Part shown: one piece after another, positions 35,641 to 47,190 of the stretch | How the letters are laid out: each line of letters starts with the position of its first letter | Numbering within the stretch: the stretch's first letter is position 1 | From: Diphasiastrum complanatum | Lineage: Eukaryota; Streptophyta; Lycopodiopsida; Lycopodiales; Lycopodiaceae | Direction: 5' to 3' | Length of the DNA: 64,000 bases | Assembly (NCBI GenBank): GCA_029204225.1 | Contig: CM055106.1 | Location: 16,655,620-16,719,619, forward strand | Notes under the pieces: model-generated | The model's input: the letters and a program-made list of their open reading frames with translations, nothing else | The model's database searches: none | Told to the model about the DNA's origin: nothing | Made by a program: the position numbers and the translations under genes

Positions 35641-36800
35641 TGTTTTAATTATCTTTTTGTTAAGTAAATTTATTGTTGATAATATTTGCTTAACATTAAG
35701 CATATTTTTTTAAAATTTTACATTTGTGAAATTTACTTGACAGTTAACATGCAAATACAAAAGCACAAATAAGTTATCAAAATTATACTAAAATATTTTT
35801 TGTTGATTTTTTTGAAACAAAAAAAAAATGACTTTTTGAAGTTTTTACAATCACTTAATTTAACGACTATTTTTCATATTAACAAATTGCAAACAACTAA
35901 TGTTTTTATTTTTTGAGCAATTTTAATATTAAATTTTAAAAACATTTTGCATAGCTCCATCTAAATTTTAAATATTTGCAAAATGTAGTATCTTACAAAA
36001 TAATTAATTCACTTTTGAGTTGATGATTGAAAATCTACGTGAATTAAAAAAAAAATCATAAAAATGGGTCCTGTGCCATTACTCATTTCAAAAGATTTCG
36101 CGTTCAATACCTGTCGAGAATGGTATAGACCATGATAACATGATTCAAACATGTGTTAAAATAATTTTTGAGGCTTTTTTAAAACTTACACAAGATGACC
36201 AAAATGGAAAGGTGATAATCTATAAAGACATGCACGCACTATTATTGATAAAAAACTACACTACCCATTAGGTTGACGAAATCAAAGGTGTACACAATGA
36301 TCCCCAAGAATATTGTGGTGATCCATAGAGATTACAATAGTATAAAATCATTTCTTGATTCCATGGTTTATATTTGCCACATATCAATATGTCATTCAGA
36401 GACACTAGCTCTCGACATTGATAATAGTTGGTCTATGAAAATGACACATGTTTATAACCATACTAACTCATACGATTTTTGTGAAGAATTTCAGATCATT
36501 AAGATCCAAATTTGTCCATTGATTTTTGGTTAGAAAGACAACACAATCAACAACATTGCCAATGTAGTAGAATCAACATCTACTCAATGAAAGAGATGCA
36601 AACTCAATAAGAACTTGATCAAACATCAAATATATGATAAAATGAAGTTGTTGTTCGTACAATAACAGTACCCTACTATACTTGCCATGTGTGGATTCAA
36701 AAATAGCAAAATATGATCATTCTACACACAAGATTACAAGATATCATCAAGATAGTGCACCCATGGATAGATGAACCCAAGAGAACTCATGTATAAGCAT

Positions 36801-36805
<5 letters not shown>
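35641..36805. other. Non-coding AT-rich stretch
   Basis: Homopolymer-rich sequence with no recognisable domain. The 86-codon frame at 36273-36533 has no motif and is not called. Confidence 0.45.

Positions 36806-36884
<79 letters not shown>
36806..36884. repeat. (GA)n microsatellite, 79 bp uninterrupted
   Basis: A perfect GA dinucleotide run next to the outer edge of the LTR-like segment at 36960-37200. The Ser/Leu repeat frame across it is an artefact. Confidence 0.97.
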
Positions 36885-36887
<3 letters not shown>

Positions 36888-36959
36888 TCTATTCTCCCAC
36901 GAATTTACGCTATGTATAGCAGATCCATGTCTCATTAATGAATTTGGTTTCCCTCCAAA

Positions 36960-39010
36960 ACTTCTCTAGTTCAAAAACCCTAGAATAAATATGACTAGAT
37001 TCAATGCATCTAACATTCAAATGTGTCCAAATTTGACCTAATAACTTTCCCACACTTTCCAAAAGTGGCAATTAAAATGAAATTTGACTAAAATAATTTT
37101 TATAAAGTTCATCTGTAAGTCTAAAATGCATATTGGCCTAATATTAACAATCAACCAAAATATGACTAAACTTGACTAAACTAGTTGAAGTCTCTCACAC
37201 TCCTTCAACTAGTTTTGGCATAATTTTGACCATAGAACTTTGATCCAACTTTAGAATGATCTCTATCGTAAGTATAGACCTCCTTTCTAATGTTCTAAAG
37301 TAGTTTCCATAATTGATATAGAGAATAGTGTGCAAATTGGATGTTTCACTATTTCTTACATCAATTTTACATGTCAAGATGTGACTAGAACATGAAGAAC
37401 CAAATAGAATGTAAATGAAATTATTCCTCCATGTTTCAAACTTTGAACTCTCTGGAAAATTATAGCAACCAAACAATAAACGTGAGTAATGACCATTTGC
37501 TTGCTTGTCTCCTCCAACTTTGTTCTTTCTTGATATGTCTCCACCATAAAACTCCATGAATGAGCCTCCATTGCCATCTTGCCACAAGATATCATCAGAC
37601 CTTGAGAAATCCATGAGTAAGTGAGTACATCAATGATGCTAATCTAGCACACATGACTCCATATAACTAAGTGGTAGCACTAGTCCTTCTTCAAGATCTA
37701 CTTGACACAAGAAAATGACCATGAATTCACCAAAAAATGACAATATCCTAGTATTGGCACCAAGTAGCTCAACACTTGAGAACTTAGCCATGGATGAGTG
37801 ATATAATGAGCCTCCAATAGATTAATTTCCATCCGCAAAACCAGCCAAGAATGCTAGTACAACTCCCACATCAAAATAATGCAAACCAATGTAGCTAGTT
37901 TTAACATATCTTGACAATTTGCACACATCCACATGAAATAGCTCAAACACGAGATAGAAGAAGTAAAGTAAACTTTCACCACACTTGGTTGCTGCTTCTT
38001 TAGCCTTACTTGAGTTTAGAGACTCCTGCAAAAACAGATCCAAAACATCATTGCCAAATGACCCTTCTTTGATGCTCTTGACTAGCTCCAAATTGCCACC
38101 TTTCCTTTTGTGTTGTTGAAGCCCTTTGAGACCAACCTCTTGATCTTCCACTTGACCATCAAATTCATTGACTAAGACCTCTTTTTCAGATCCATTAGTT
38201 GATTTTCTAGCATGAAAACCATGAGAACCAATATCCACTTGCATAGCATCATCTACACAAGAAGATTCTCCAAAATGTGTGAGTAAAACAAAATGAGTCA
38301 CTTCCACTTGCTTACCTTTCTCTTGATCATCAAAGAGATAAAAGATATCAAAGATATGAATATCTTTAGACCTGAATCTCTAGAAATACTCCCTCCCAAA
38401 CATATGATCTAGATCCAACAAGATCTCATCAATGCTTGATCTCGAATTTTCACAAAGGTTAATGAAAACAATGCTCTCTTGTCATACCTCACTTTATCTT
38501 GAGGTGCTTGAGGCCTCTCCTCCACACCTACAACAATCTCCATCAACTCATTCATCTCCAATAAGGACTCCATCCTCACCTTTCCAGTAGAGTAGTTGAT
38601 TGAGGTAAGCCTATCATTGTCTCCAACATAAAGCCTCCACTTGTAGCCATGTTGAGGTGACCTGATCTTCTCTTTAAACTTGTTCCAATGCACAAAGCAC
38701 TCTCTTGAATTTCAACAAATGAACTGAAGAAGAAATCACAAAGATATGGAACCTCTCAAATCTCTTATAGCACACTTACTAGCAAATTAACAAATAGAAT
38801 GAAGAATTCTTGATCAAACCTATGATCTACCAACAATCTAATGAATCTTGCCACTTCCTAAGATTGAAACACACTCTATTAAATTCCATCAACTTCAAAA
38901 AATAGAGATCCAATCAAAATTAGGGTTTTGAAAAAATCGCAAAAACATGAATCTTCCAATTCCTACATGCAATTGTCTAAAACTTGATATAGAATCTTGT
39001 AGCCTCTAAT
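36960..39010 (-). mobile_element. Non-autonomous Ty1-copia derivative with gag start and unknown interior
   Basis: On the minus strand from right to left: an LTR/leader segment (38740-39010) matching 33424-33990; a gag start (38409-38693) with NYSTGKVRMESLLEMNELME and VVGVEERPQAP; an open frame of 161 codons (37822-38307) with no known similarity; a second frame of 139 codons (37195-37614); a purine tract gttgaaggag near 37200; then an LTR-like segment (36960-37196, starting TGTGAGAGACTTC) matching 33424-33640. No protease, integrase, RT or RNase H is present. The frame at 37822-38307 is rich in Lys/Glu, then hydrophobic at its end (LLYFFYLVFELF...VVLAFLAGF). It may be captured host sequence or a neutral open frame. 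Confidence 0.6.
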
Positions 39011-39260
39011 GAGACCTTCCTAATGCATCAAAAATCACCCAAATCCAGTAATCCAAGTAGGAAATCGGAATTCCAAAAGTTCATAAATCTAAATTGAGTT
39101 TTGACCTACAAAAGATCACTTCTACACATGCAAAAATGCTGATTTTTGAGTAGAAATCATATTAACCATAAACCTAGAGCTAATTTGTGTTCTTTGATCC
39201 TTTCTTCTCACTACTTTTTATTTGTCTTTTATAGCCATTTAAAATCAAGTTTTCAAATAG

Positions 39261-39262
<2 letters not shown>

Positions 39263-39327
<65 letters not shown>
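39263..39327. repeat. Compound (TC)n-(CA)n microsatellite
   Basis: About 15 TC units run directly into about 18 CA units without interruption. Confidence 0.97.
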
Positions 39328-39329
<2 letters not shown>

Positions 39330-40142
39330 TGCAAAAACAATGTTTCTTAGCTTTTTGGCTGCTTCTTAGCTTTTTGTCACCTTCACAAACAAGTGAGCTA
39401 CTAGATTGTGTGTTGTAATACCATGACAATGTGCTTTGATGAAAATTAATGTCAAGACGGTTCTTAAGAGAACAATTGCTATCAAGAAATATAAACAATT
39501 AAAATTGTCTTGGTGGATGATACAAGATGGTGTGTTGACACTTCTTGTTTGAATTACTTCTAGGTTGAGGCTTAAATAAAGTCTATGTACAAAACACACA
39601 TATTTCATGTGCCAATACAAACATAGATCTTCTTATCCAATTCCCCACAAGACTATGATAAATGTCACTGTGATAAAAGTCGCATGATCAAAAACACAAT
39701 ATTCTACTAGAAAGAAACCAAAATTTCAAAAGTCTTTTACTATTAGAAGGTATGAAAACATAACATAGAGTTACGATCCAGTTTGTTGATTGTATGCATA
39801 ATTGATGTTTTTGTGACAAATCGTATCTCGCATGCTAAATGCCTCTCCTATCTCTAAGGCAACTAACTTAGGACTTGGATGGCCGGATAAGTGAGAGAGA
39901 GAATGCACTCTGTGATGGTGAAAGGGGCTGTGTGCTTTCCTATTGTTGTGACGCACACCATTAGGGCTTTGGGCAGCTGATAGTTGTCAAAGACCACAAG
40001 TTTTTGGTTTCGCTTTCTCTTTTCTTTCCTGTAATCTTTGTAAGTTTCTATGTTTCTTTTCTATTTCTATGTTAAGAGAAGGCATCAGAGCGTTGTTCCG
40101 CTAGGCTAATTAGTGTTGTTCATGTTCCTGCTGGAGAAAATA

Positions 40143-40595
40143 ATGCTCTATGATCACAGATTACTAAAAACAGTAAGCCTAGACCAATGGATCATCCAAG
40201 ATGGTGAACATGAGTTGATTTCTTTGCAAGCACTACCTCCAATTGCCCCCACTTCATCACCTTCTCCAAGTCTCATTCCACTCAGCTATCTCTCTAGTAG
40301 CATAATGCTAGATGTGATTTTGCATTCATAGAGCGATTTGAGCATTTCCCAAACTTCCCTTGCTGTTTTTTTGGATTGTGCTTGCTCCCTAGGTATCTCT
40401 CCAAAGAGACAAGCAAATTGCCACATATGCTTTCTCTTGCTTTGAGCGGAACGCATCCAAACAATCATGAGTCACTGGTATTCCTAGATGATCATGATGT
40501 CAGTTGTGAGATGAGGCAAGTAGATGGTATTGAATCCTCACTACTTACATGGGCCCATGATGCTCTATGATTGTAGATCACTAAAAATAGTAAGC
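40143..40595. repeat. Pair of 36 bp direct repeats flanking a gag scrap
   Basis: 40143-40178 and 40560-40595 share atgctctatgat, agatYactaaaaa and agtaagc with six differences. They bracket the copia gag fragment at 40190-40470. Confidence 0.8.
40190..40470 (-). mobile_element. Ty1-copia gag fragment
   Basis: The minus strand reads SKKTAREVWEMLKSLYE, then IMLLER-stop-LSGMRLGEGDEV. This is the order of the copia gag helix region (AxxxWxxLxxLYE...L...L..M...EGDxV). An in-frame stop interrupts it and neither end of the element is present. Confidence 0.6.
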
Positions 40596-40599
40596 ATTG

Positions 40600-42030
40600 C
40601 TAAGATAGTCCGTAGGTACTATAACATATCTTGCTTGCGTGTAACGAGCAGCTGGACAATTGAATCAATCAGCTCGAGACATGGATCAAACACAAGGTTG
40701 ATTAATAACATGAGTTTTCCCAAAAAAAAAAAGGGGTGAGATCTTTGTTTCATTGCACCACTTTATGCTCGTATAGAAAAAAACATGCCAAGAAAGATTA
40801 TCACGCCAAGAAAAGTGCACTATATGGGTCACTAACCTTGTGTGCATCATAAAGCTAAAATGAATGACATAAAGTGCATCCCTTAGTTTAAGGGTTCCTT
40901 AACTAATGGCTACATGTTGTGGTCATGGGGCTTCTTGGAATGACACCATGGCTGTCAAGTCTGGATTGTAAGAACCAACAGAAAAGGCTGCTCCAATTCC
41001 GGTGTTCTTGTTCCAATGGCTATGATGTTGATTTTATGTGAACATGGTGTTGTTCAAAAGAAGCAAAATAACTTATCCTAGGTTTTCACGATCGGTAGAG
41101 GTTTGGGTGATGACCATTCTCATTTTCAAACCAGCCCTACCTTCGGCTATCATTCTAGGGTAAGGATCTTGTCAATCACATGATAACCAATAAGCCTGTA
41201 ACATCACCCTATTTGAGACTTGAAAACGTCAAGGCTATGAGTTCAAGTTGGTCAAGTCATTGAAAATGTCAAATTTGAGTTTTGGACGATTGGCAATTTT
41301 TTATGGGAAGTGCAATAAATGCTTGTTCATTTGTAAAAAATGACGAGTCACCTCAAAAGGAGCTTAGCCAAGGGTAATATCAAATGTTGTATCCATAGCA
41401 TTTGATAGTTGCTCAATCAGAAAATGGATGCAATCACATTGTCAATGTACTTGCTTATGGAATTGGTATGAGTACCAATTACACACATCATATATACTCC
41501 CTATACAACATTAATCCTTAACTGACAAAGCTACGGGATTTAGGCCACTAAACGCTTATCCAATAGACCTATGGTTTCATCATTTTGAAAGGTAGTTAAC
41601 TGATTATTGAGAGTAGTACTAGCTAGCTCAAGCCAAGAGAATTGCTCTTTCTTTCAGCTTTTGTTCAGCCTCTACTGTCATTTTTACCTCTACAATTGGA
41701 TTTTGGAATTTTCACTTCATTTTATAGGTTCTACTGGTCTCTTACCAGCAAGCTTGTGTTGTAGTTATGACAATAGGCGCTAGCACTCTTTGCTGCGTGA
41801 ACTTCTCGGCGTTTCTTGGCCAAAAATTCATGCTTCACAGTCAAGTCCATAACTTAGCATGAATACAATAGTTTAAGAAAAAGTCATCGGATTGAACATT
41901 GGCATATGATTCTTCCTCATGGTCATCCCTGGAATTCAGCCCCGAGTTTTCAATAAAAGACTCTCAGATTAGTACTGCCAGAATTTGATGGCAGTGTCAA
42001 AGACATCAAGAGAACCCTGTTCCAATATGC
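40600..42030. other. Non-coding stretch, nothing recognised
   Basis: No domain, repeat or RNA gene could be supported here. Confidence 0.45.
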
Positions 42031-42036
42031 AGAAGT

Positions 42037-42419
42037 CGCTTACTGACTCGATTTTGATTTGAGGACAGTTCGAAATTAATGAGATGAATCGGATTCACCC
42101 ATGGAATCTTAAGATATTTTGGTAACACTAATTGCCATTGCAACGTGGGAAAAAGCAGATCAGCCATACTGTTACGAACCAAAGTACTTTTATAATTTCT
42201 CACATACTAGAATGTGATTTGAGTTTCTTTTCGTTTGTATGTCCAAACTCGCTTGCTGACTCAATTTTGATTTGATGACAGTTTCGGAATTGATCGGATG
42301 AATCGGATCGACACATGAAATCTTAGAGATTTGTAGCATGAAATGCCATTGCAAAGTAGGAAAAAACAGATGAGTCATACTGTTACGAACCAAAGTACTT
42401 GTAAAATTTCTCATATACA
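42037..42419. repeat. Tandem duplication, two copies of about 171 bp, period 213 bp
   Basis: 42037-42207 and 42250-42419 both run cgctt-ctgactc, attttgatttga, gaatcggat, gccattgcaa, then actgttacgaaccaaagtac. Divergence is moderate, so the duplication is not recent. Confidence 0.9.
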
Positions 42420-42982
42420 TTTTTTTTCACTTGTATGTCATCATTGTGGCGGATTTGGATTCAACCTCCTGACCTAAAATGAGGCAACTCACCACTTATT
42501 ATAGGACAAAAATGTGATTTTGCCAAGAACAATTGATACACCAGGAAAAAGGGGAATAAAAACCAAACAAGACATACTTTTCCAGTCAACCATTTGACAC
42601 AAGAACACTTCGTGTCGATGCCAAGATACAAACAAAGAAGCTTTATCAGAATTTTTGAATATGAGTTGTTAAGTTGTAACTTTACATACAAGATGGCCAA
42701 TGCAGCCAACTATATACAGTTGGAAGAATCTATAGAATCTGTGAGAAGGTACTGACTGCGTTACTAAGCAATCAGGCGTCGCTGATGCAGCTAGACAGCT
42801 AAAGTTAACAAGTCCTCTTGATTCTGAGACATGGGAAAATGTCAAGTTCCTGTCTGCTTGGCCAATAAAAATGCCAACATACTAACCAGTATAATAGGTA
42901 GATACTCTTTCGCCTTCCTGTTCCATCAGATCAATCCGACATGCATACCGCTAGATCAGATCATCTGTTGCAACAAGCGACT

Positions 42983-44221
42983 TTACCAATCATCCATAAA
43001 AGCAACTTTTGAGAGGGGAACGGACTCTTGTTGGACTTCCAGCTCTGGCTCCAAATCTGTTGCGTGTGATTGAAACTCTGGCGATTCCAGATCAGCCAAG
43101 TTTTTAAGATCAACAACAGACAAGTTATCTAGCCTGCTCACGGCTAGATCTGCAGCACTAAGCTCAAAAATCAGTTGACTACCAGCAACTCCAACGCACT
43201 TCATGCAAGCATCGTGAGCAGCCTCGATACTGGAATTGGAACTTCCAAAAACTATGCACCTCTCTGGAATAAACCCCAACCGCTCGGCTGAATAGAAGAA
43301 CATTTCTGGATCAGGCTTCCCTCTGTACACATCCTCTGCCGCTACGGTTACATTAAAAAAGCCTTCCATGCCCACTGCTTCAATAGCTCTCTCCAAATAC
43401 TTTCTCGGCCTTGTGGACGCAACTGCAAGGGGTATATTGTACCTTTTCAAAGTATCTGTAAACTCTCGAGAACCAGGTTTTATTCTGTAAGTGCTGCCTT
43501 GCATCTCTTCATACAATTCCTCCTTTCTTTGTGCAAGCCGTTTGATATGCTTAGGGTCCCTGCCCCAGCACAAGACCTCCGAGATTGCCTGTTCACTCTT
43601 CATGCCCTGTGCTCTTCTTAAGATGAATAGAGGAGGTAGATTCTTTCCTTCTTCTTCAGCCAATGCTCGCCATGCATTTCTCTCCAGTTCTGGATTTTCT
43701 TCAACAATCACACCTTCCCATTCAAGCAAAACCCCCACCCAGCCACAGCCCATGCGCTCCAGGCGAAGTAGAGGGTTATTAAGAGAAACGTCATCTGCTC
43801 GGTTCCTATAAGGAAGCCTCATCCGACCCGCTTCCATGGCGTATGCATCCTCCAAATGCTTGGTTGTGCCATCCATTGGAGCGTATGCCTCTTTCGTGCC
43901 CTCCATGGCAAAAGCAAGAACATGAGATTTAACTTTCTGAGAAGGCAAACGCTTTCTTGGAGAGATTGCTTGAGTGTGGCAGATTAGCATGGAATTCGAG
44001 CCGATTCCTGACCTTGACACGGCAATTCGCCGCTGGTTTTTCTGGTCTTGCAAGAGTTCTATGCTGCTGGAAGGATTGGGATGGAAATTCAACCTGGAAG
44101 GAACGGAAGGTCCATAATCCACACCTCTTGAAAACGAGCCTCCCCCTTCCCTGCTCCTGCCCACACCAGGCAGCACAACTGCTGCGCTCTGAGCTGCCAT
44201 GGCAAATATTGCCACTGCCAT
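42983..44221 (-). CDS. PYRP2: HAD-family phosphatase, PYRP2-like (riboflavin pathway, chloroplast)
   Basis: Intronless, 412 residues from the preferred ATG at 44221. The frame is open to an ATG at 44425, but the sequence after 44221 (MAVAIFAMAAQSAAVVLPG..., Ser/Arg-rich, few acids) looks like a chloroplast transit peptide; ATG 44200 is also possible. The core matches plant PYRP2 (At4g11570): LEWEGVIVEENPELERNAWR, EQAISEVLCWGRDP, VASTRPR, EDVYRGKPDPEMF, RCIVFGSSNSSIEAAHDA. The family reaction is removal of phosphate from 5-amino-6-(5-phospho-D-ribitylamino)uracil in riboflavin synthesis. HAD motif I is E167-W-E169-G instead of D-x-D, and motif IV (FGSSNSS) lacks the usual acids. As I recall, the Arabidopsis protein shares these changes and is reported active. 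Lys302 (motif III) is present. The upstream region has five G-boxes. Confidence 0.88.
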   Translation of the reverse strand: MAVAIFAMAAQSAAVVLPGVGRSREGGGSFSRGVDYGPSVPSRLNFHPNPSSSIELLQDQKNQRRIAVSRSGIGSNSMLICHTQAISPRKRLPSQKVKSHVLAFAMEGTKEAYAPMDGTTKHLEDAYAMEAGRMRLPYRNRADDVSLNNPLLRLERMGCGWVGVLLEWEGVIVEENPELERNAWRALAEEEGKNLPPLFILRRAQGMKSEQAISEVLCWGRDPKHIKRLAQRKEELYEEMQGSTYRIKPGSREFTDTLKRYNIPLAVASTRPRKYLERAIEAVGMEGFFNVTVAAEDVYRGKPDPEMFFYSAERLGFIPERCIVFGSSNSSIEAAHDACMKCVGVAGSQLIFELSAADLAVSRLDNLSVVDLKNLADLESPEFQSHATDLEPELEVQQESVPLSKVAFMDDW

Positions 44222-44689
44222 CAAAGATTTGGAGCAAAAAATCCTGCCAAAGGCAAAAAATTTGACCCAAGCTATGACAAATGCAGCTTTTCTGTTAATC
44301 TTCGCAGGAGCAATGATATCTTGGATTCTTATGTTCAACTGTGAAAAAAACTCAGTAATCCCCCAGGGAAAACACGAATTCCCACCAAAACTTTCAAAGA
44401 ATCCTTCTTTCCAGCACAAATCCACGTTCCTGATACCAAATTTCCTTCATTTCCAGCCAATTCACCACCAATTTTGACCAAAACTTCACGATCCGACTCC
44501 TGATTTATGACAGAACCTATTGTGTGTAGAAACCCAAGTAAGCAATGATTGAACTACTTACATCTATACTCTGAATTCTGTCACCGATTCCCATTTCTGT
44601 CACAAATTCTCGCAGCTATGGCGAGATAATAGCTGCTCCTTGTTGAGAACGCGGAATCAAATTTGGATCTTGAGGGCCGATGGGGCACG

Positions 44690-45210
44690 ACATATCTCAC
44701 GCCTAGCCACTTGGATATTTGCCACGTGGAGGATATAGATATATTCTATAGTTCTTTAGACACGTGGCAGAATCCTAACGCTTAAGGCGGAATCCAACGG
44801 TGATGGCGTTCGCGTCATCTTGTGCCCTTAAGACACGTAACAGCACGAAAAGGCAGGGGACGCGTCTCGAACACGACGACGACAGAGCAAGGAAGCGACT
44901 AGGCTAGATACACGAAAGATTTTACGCGCACCCACTTGGATGATTGCCACGTGTTATAAATGACAGGTGAATTGCTCCGGATAGTCTGACTCTACAATAT
45001 CTCGATATGTGTACTCAATCCAACGGTGGCGCGCTTAAACACATAGCGTGCCAATCTGATAACCCCGAAGAAAAGCAGTCGTCGAAAGAAGATTCATCAC
45101 TGTGAATCCTTTACACGCCATCCACGAGCACTCGGATTTTTGCCACGTGTCACCAAGGTTATACGTGGCAAAATCTGAACGCTTAGTACAAAATCCAATC
45201 ATGGATGCCT
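44690..45210 (-). promoter_or_regulatory. G-box-rich upstream region of the HAD gene with a thrice-repeated module
   Basis: Five ACGTG boxes: 44721-44730, 44760-44769, 44945-44954, 45141-45150 and 45163-45170. Three belong to a unit CACTYGGAT-N3-TGCCACGTG (44708, 44933, 45129). Two are followed by a second unit, ACGTGGCA, then AATC, then TAACG/GAACG, then AATCCAAYSRTG (44761-44803, 45163-45205). A half copy of the second unit (aatccaacggtgg) lies near 45020. G-boxes bind bZIP and bHLH factors; the controlling signal is not shown by sequence. Confidence 0.65.
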
Positions 45211-46011
45211 TTAAATCATATAGAAACAAACTGTGTGGGGCTTAGGGACACGTTTTCTTTAAATAGCACACCTGCAAACTCTCAAGCCACCCTTAGGAGG
45301 AGGGTGGGCCCTTGTTGGTGTAGCCTAATTGAACATGGGGTCTTCAATGTATTTCCCACTGACACCCATACCTATCCCCCACAGACACCGACACCTATTC
45401 TCTCTACCAGCACCTATTTCATATTTGAGTTCCAAGTGTCTCCCTATAAAAGAATCCAATATTTCATATCCCAATTCAAGTGTCGCCCTAATGCAAAGAT
45501 CCAAAATATAGTGTGGTTGAACCTGTGGTCATACCATTTCAGAAGATTCCTATTTCACACAGACACCTAAGACTCAAGTCCCTTGTGTCACAAGTGTCTA
45601 CCTATGTAAAGATCCAAAATATCTACCGTCTTTTGGGAAGTGCCATATATATGCCAATGAGAATATAGAACTTTGTCACCAATCATGCACTAATCCTATA
45701 TTTTGCCATGTGGCAAATGTACCACCAATCATGCAACACTTGAATGGGGTTGACTCAAATGCATGCTTGACATGTGTGTCACAAGAGAAATAGGCCTACA
45801 TACTTACCCCTTCACCCTCTATGTAAAGTGTTAAAAAATAGTGCTTGGTGAAAACTATTAACATCTCACTTTGAGGTTTTAAGGAGCCTTTGGAGGTTAG
45901 CTCCACCATGCATTTAGCTCAAACCATTTTTTATCATGTGGTAAATGTATCACCAATTAATCAAAGAATAGTTTTGCCATGTGGCGAGTTATTACGTCTT
46001 CGGAAAATGTA
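45211..46011. other. Non-coding stretch with scattered CCATGTGGC-type boxes
   Basis: Short phrases recur (ccaatcatgcac/ccaatcatgcaac; tgccatgtggcaaatg/tgccatgtggcgag; gtgtc-cctat-aaagatccaaaat), hinting at further decayed copies of the upstream module. No gene was seen. Confidence 0.4.
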
Positions 46012-46130
46012 TTTCCAACAAACCCACAAGGCTAGAACTACGCCCACCCTCATCCAAGAAAAGGATGGTTGAGAGCTACAGTGGAGAGCGCTTAAGGTTG
46101 CAAAATTCAACCAATAGAATAAAGCTTACA
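46012..46130 (+). repeat. Dispersed repeat, copy 2 (copy 1 at 25836-25977)
   Basis: Same word order as copy 1, with an internal deletion of about 16 bases between gcttaagg and ttgcaaaattcaacc. Confidence 0.85.
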
Positions 46131-46839
46131 ATTTTTTTTGAGATAATTTATGAAGAATTTTTTTGATGTTTCCAAAACCTAAAATCTCTAGCCCCTGGGG
46201 TCAAACTCTCATCTTCTTTCTCCTTAAAAAAACTCAAAGCTCAACAACACAAAGAAGATGTCTACAATTTTACCATCAACAATAATATTGTTATCTCTCC
46301 TACCTTGATCAACTTCTATATCTTTGATTATTTTCCATGCTTATTTAAACGCCTACCTTCTCCTCTCCTTCTCTTACTAAGCTAGATCTTTAGTGCTCAT
46401 TCTCCTCCCCGCTATCTCCAAATGAATCCCTCTCCATTGCTTCATCTCATTTCCTTGGTGAGCTCCATTCCTCCTTGAAATCCCTACATAAATTTAATAA
46501 CTCCTAATTTATTTCTTGTCAACTACTAGGATCTTGTTGGCTACTCCATTCTTAATACCATTTGCTCCATTGAGAAATATGAGCACTTCTTTGCCTCCTT
46601 TCTCATGGCCTCATGAAGCTCATCCCAATAAATGACTCCCCTAGATCCATTTCTAACTTCAGACCTCTCACCATGCTCAACTCTTCTTACAATATTACTA
46701 GCTAATGACATTATTTGCATTTGTAACCTCCATGAATCCCTAGTTTTTTCTAATTATTTAAATTTTCTCATTCTATCATCATTTAGACTTGATGATCAAC
46801 CTCAAGAAATCCAATTTGTTACTTCTCAACTATGAGGAC

Positions 46840-47190
46840 TATCCACCTCGGTGTTGTAATCTCTATCCAATCCCAACTTCCTACAATTGAGAACTTACAA
46901 GGAGTGCTAGTGGTCGTGAAGAGTAGGATTACATTGATGAGGGAGAAAATGAAAATCTCTTCATCCAAGAACGATGTTGAGGAGAGTGCATGTTTCACAC
47001 AAAGCAAAGGCAAGCTGTAAGGAAAAGGAGGCAACAAGCACAAGGGCAAAGCCCACAACAAAGAGGAAGGTGAATCCTCTTCACCAAATGTCAAAGGCAA
47101 GAAAGATAGATCCAAGATAAGGTGTTTCTTTTGTGGGATTCAATGGACAATTTTCTACATCCAAATGCTACAAGAATGATGTAAACTGGC
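46840..47190 (+). mobile_element. Ty1-copia gag C-terminal fragment with broken zinc knuckle
   Basis: The plus strand reads LPTIENLQGVLVVVKSRI, then a Lys-rich stretch, then a stop, then RSKIRCFFCGIQ. The CFFCG opening and a later tgctacaagaatg (C-Y-K-N in another frame) are the two halves of a CCHC knuckle split by a frameshift. It resembles the gag C-terminus of the copia element at 55.3-58.7 kb (LETLQGVLIAKESR). No pol follows. Confidence 0.6.

Noticed and set aside
36747-36935. Ser-Leu repeat open frame
   Set aside because: Translation of the (GA)n microsatellite.
37195-37614. 139-codon frame as an independent host gene
   Set aside because: It ends at the purine tract and LTR-like segment and has no known motif; treated as interior of the non-autonomous element.
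42831-43073. Plus-strand frame over the HAD gene end
   Set aside because: Shadow of the HAD coding sequence on the opposite strand.
44222-44425. Upstream ATG (44425) as start of the HAD protein
   Set aside because: The first 68 residues (Phe/Ile-rich, MDLCWKEGFF...) do not resemble a transit peptide, whereas the sequence from 44221 does. Not excluded.
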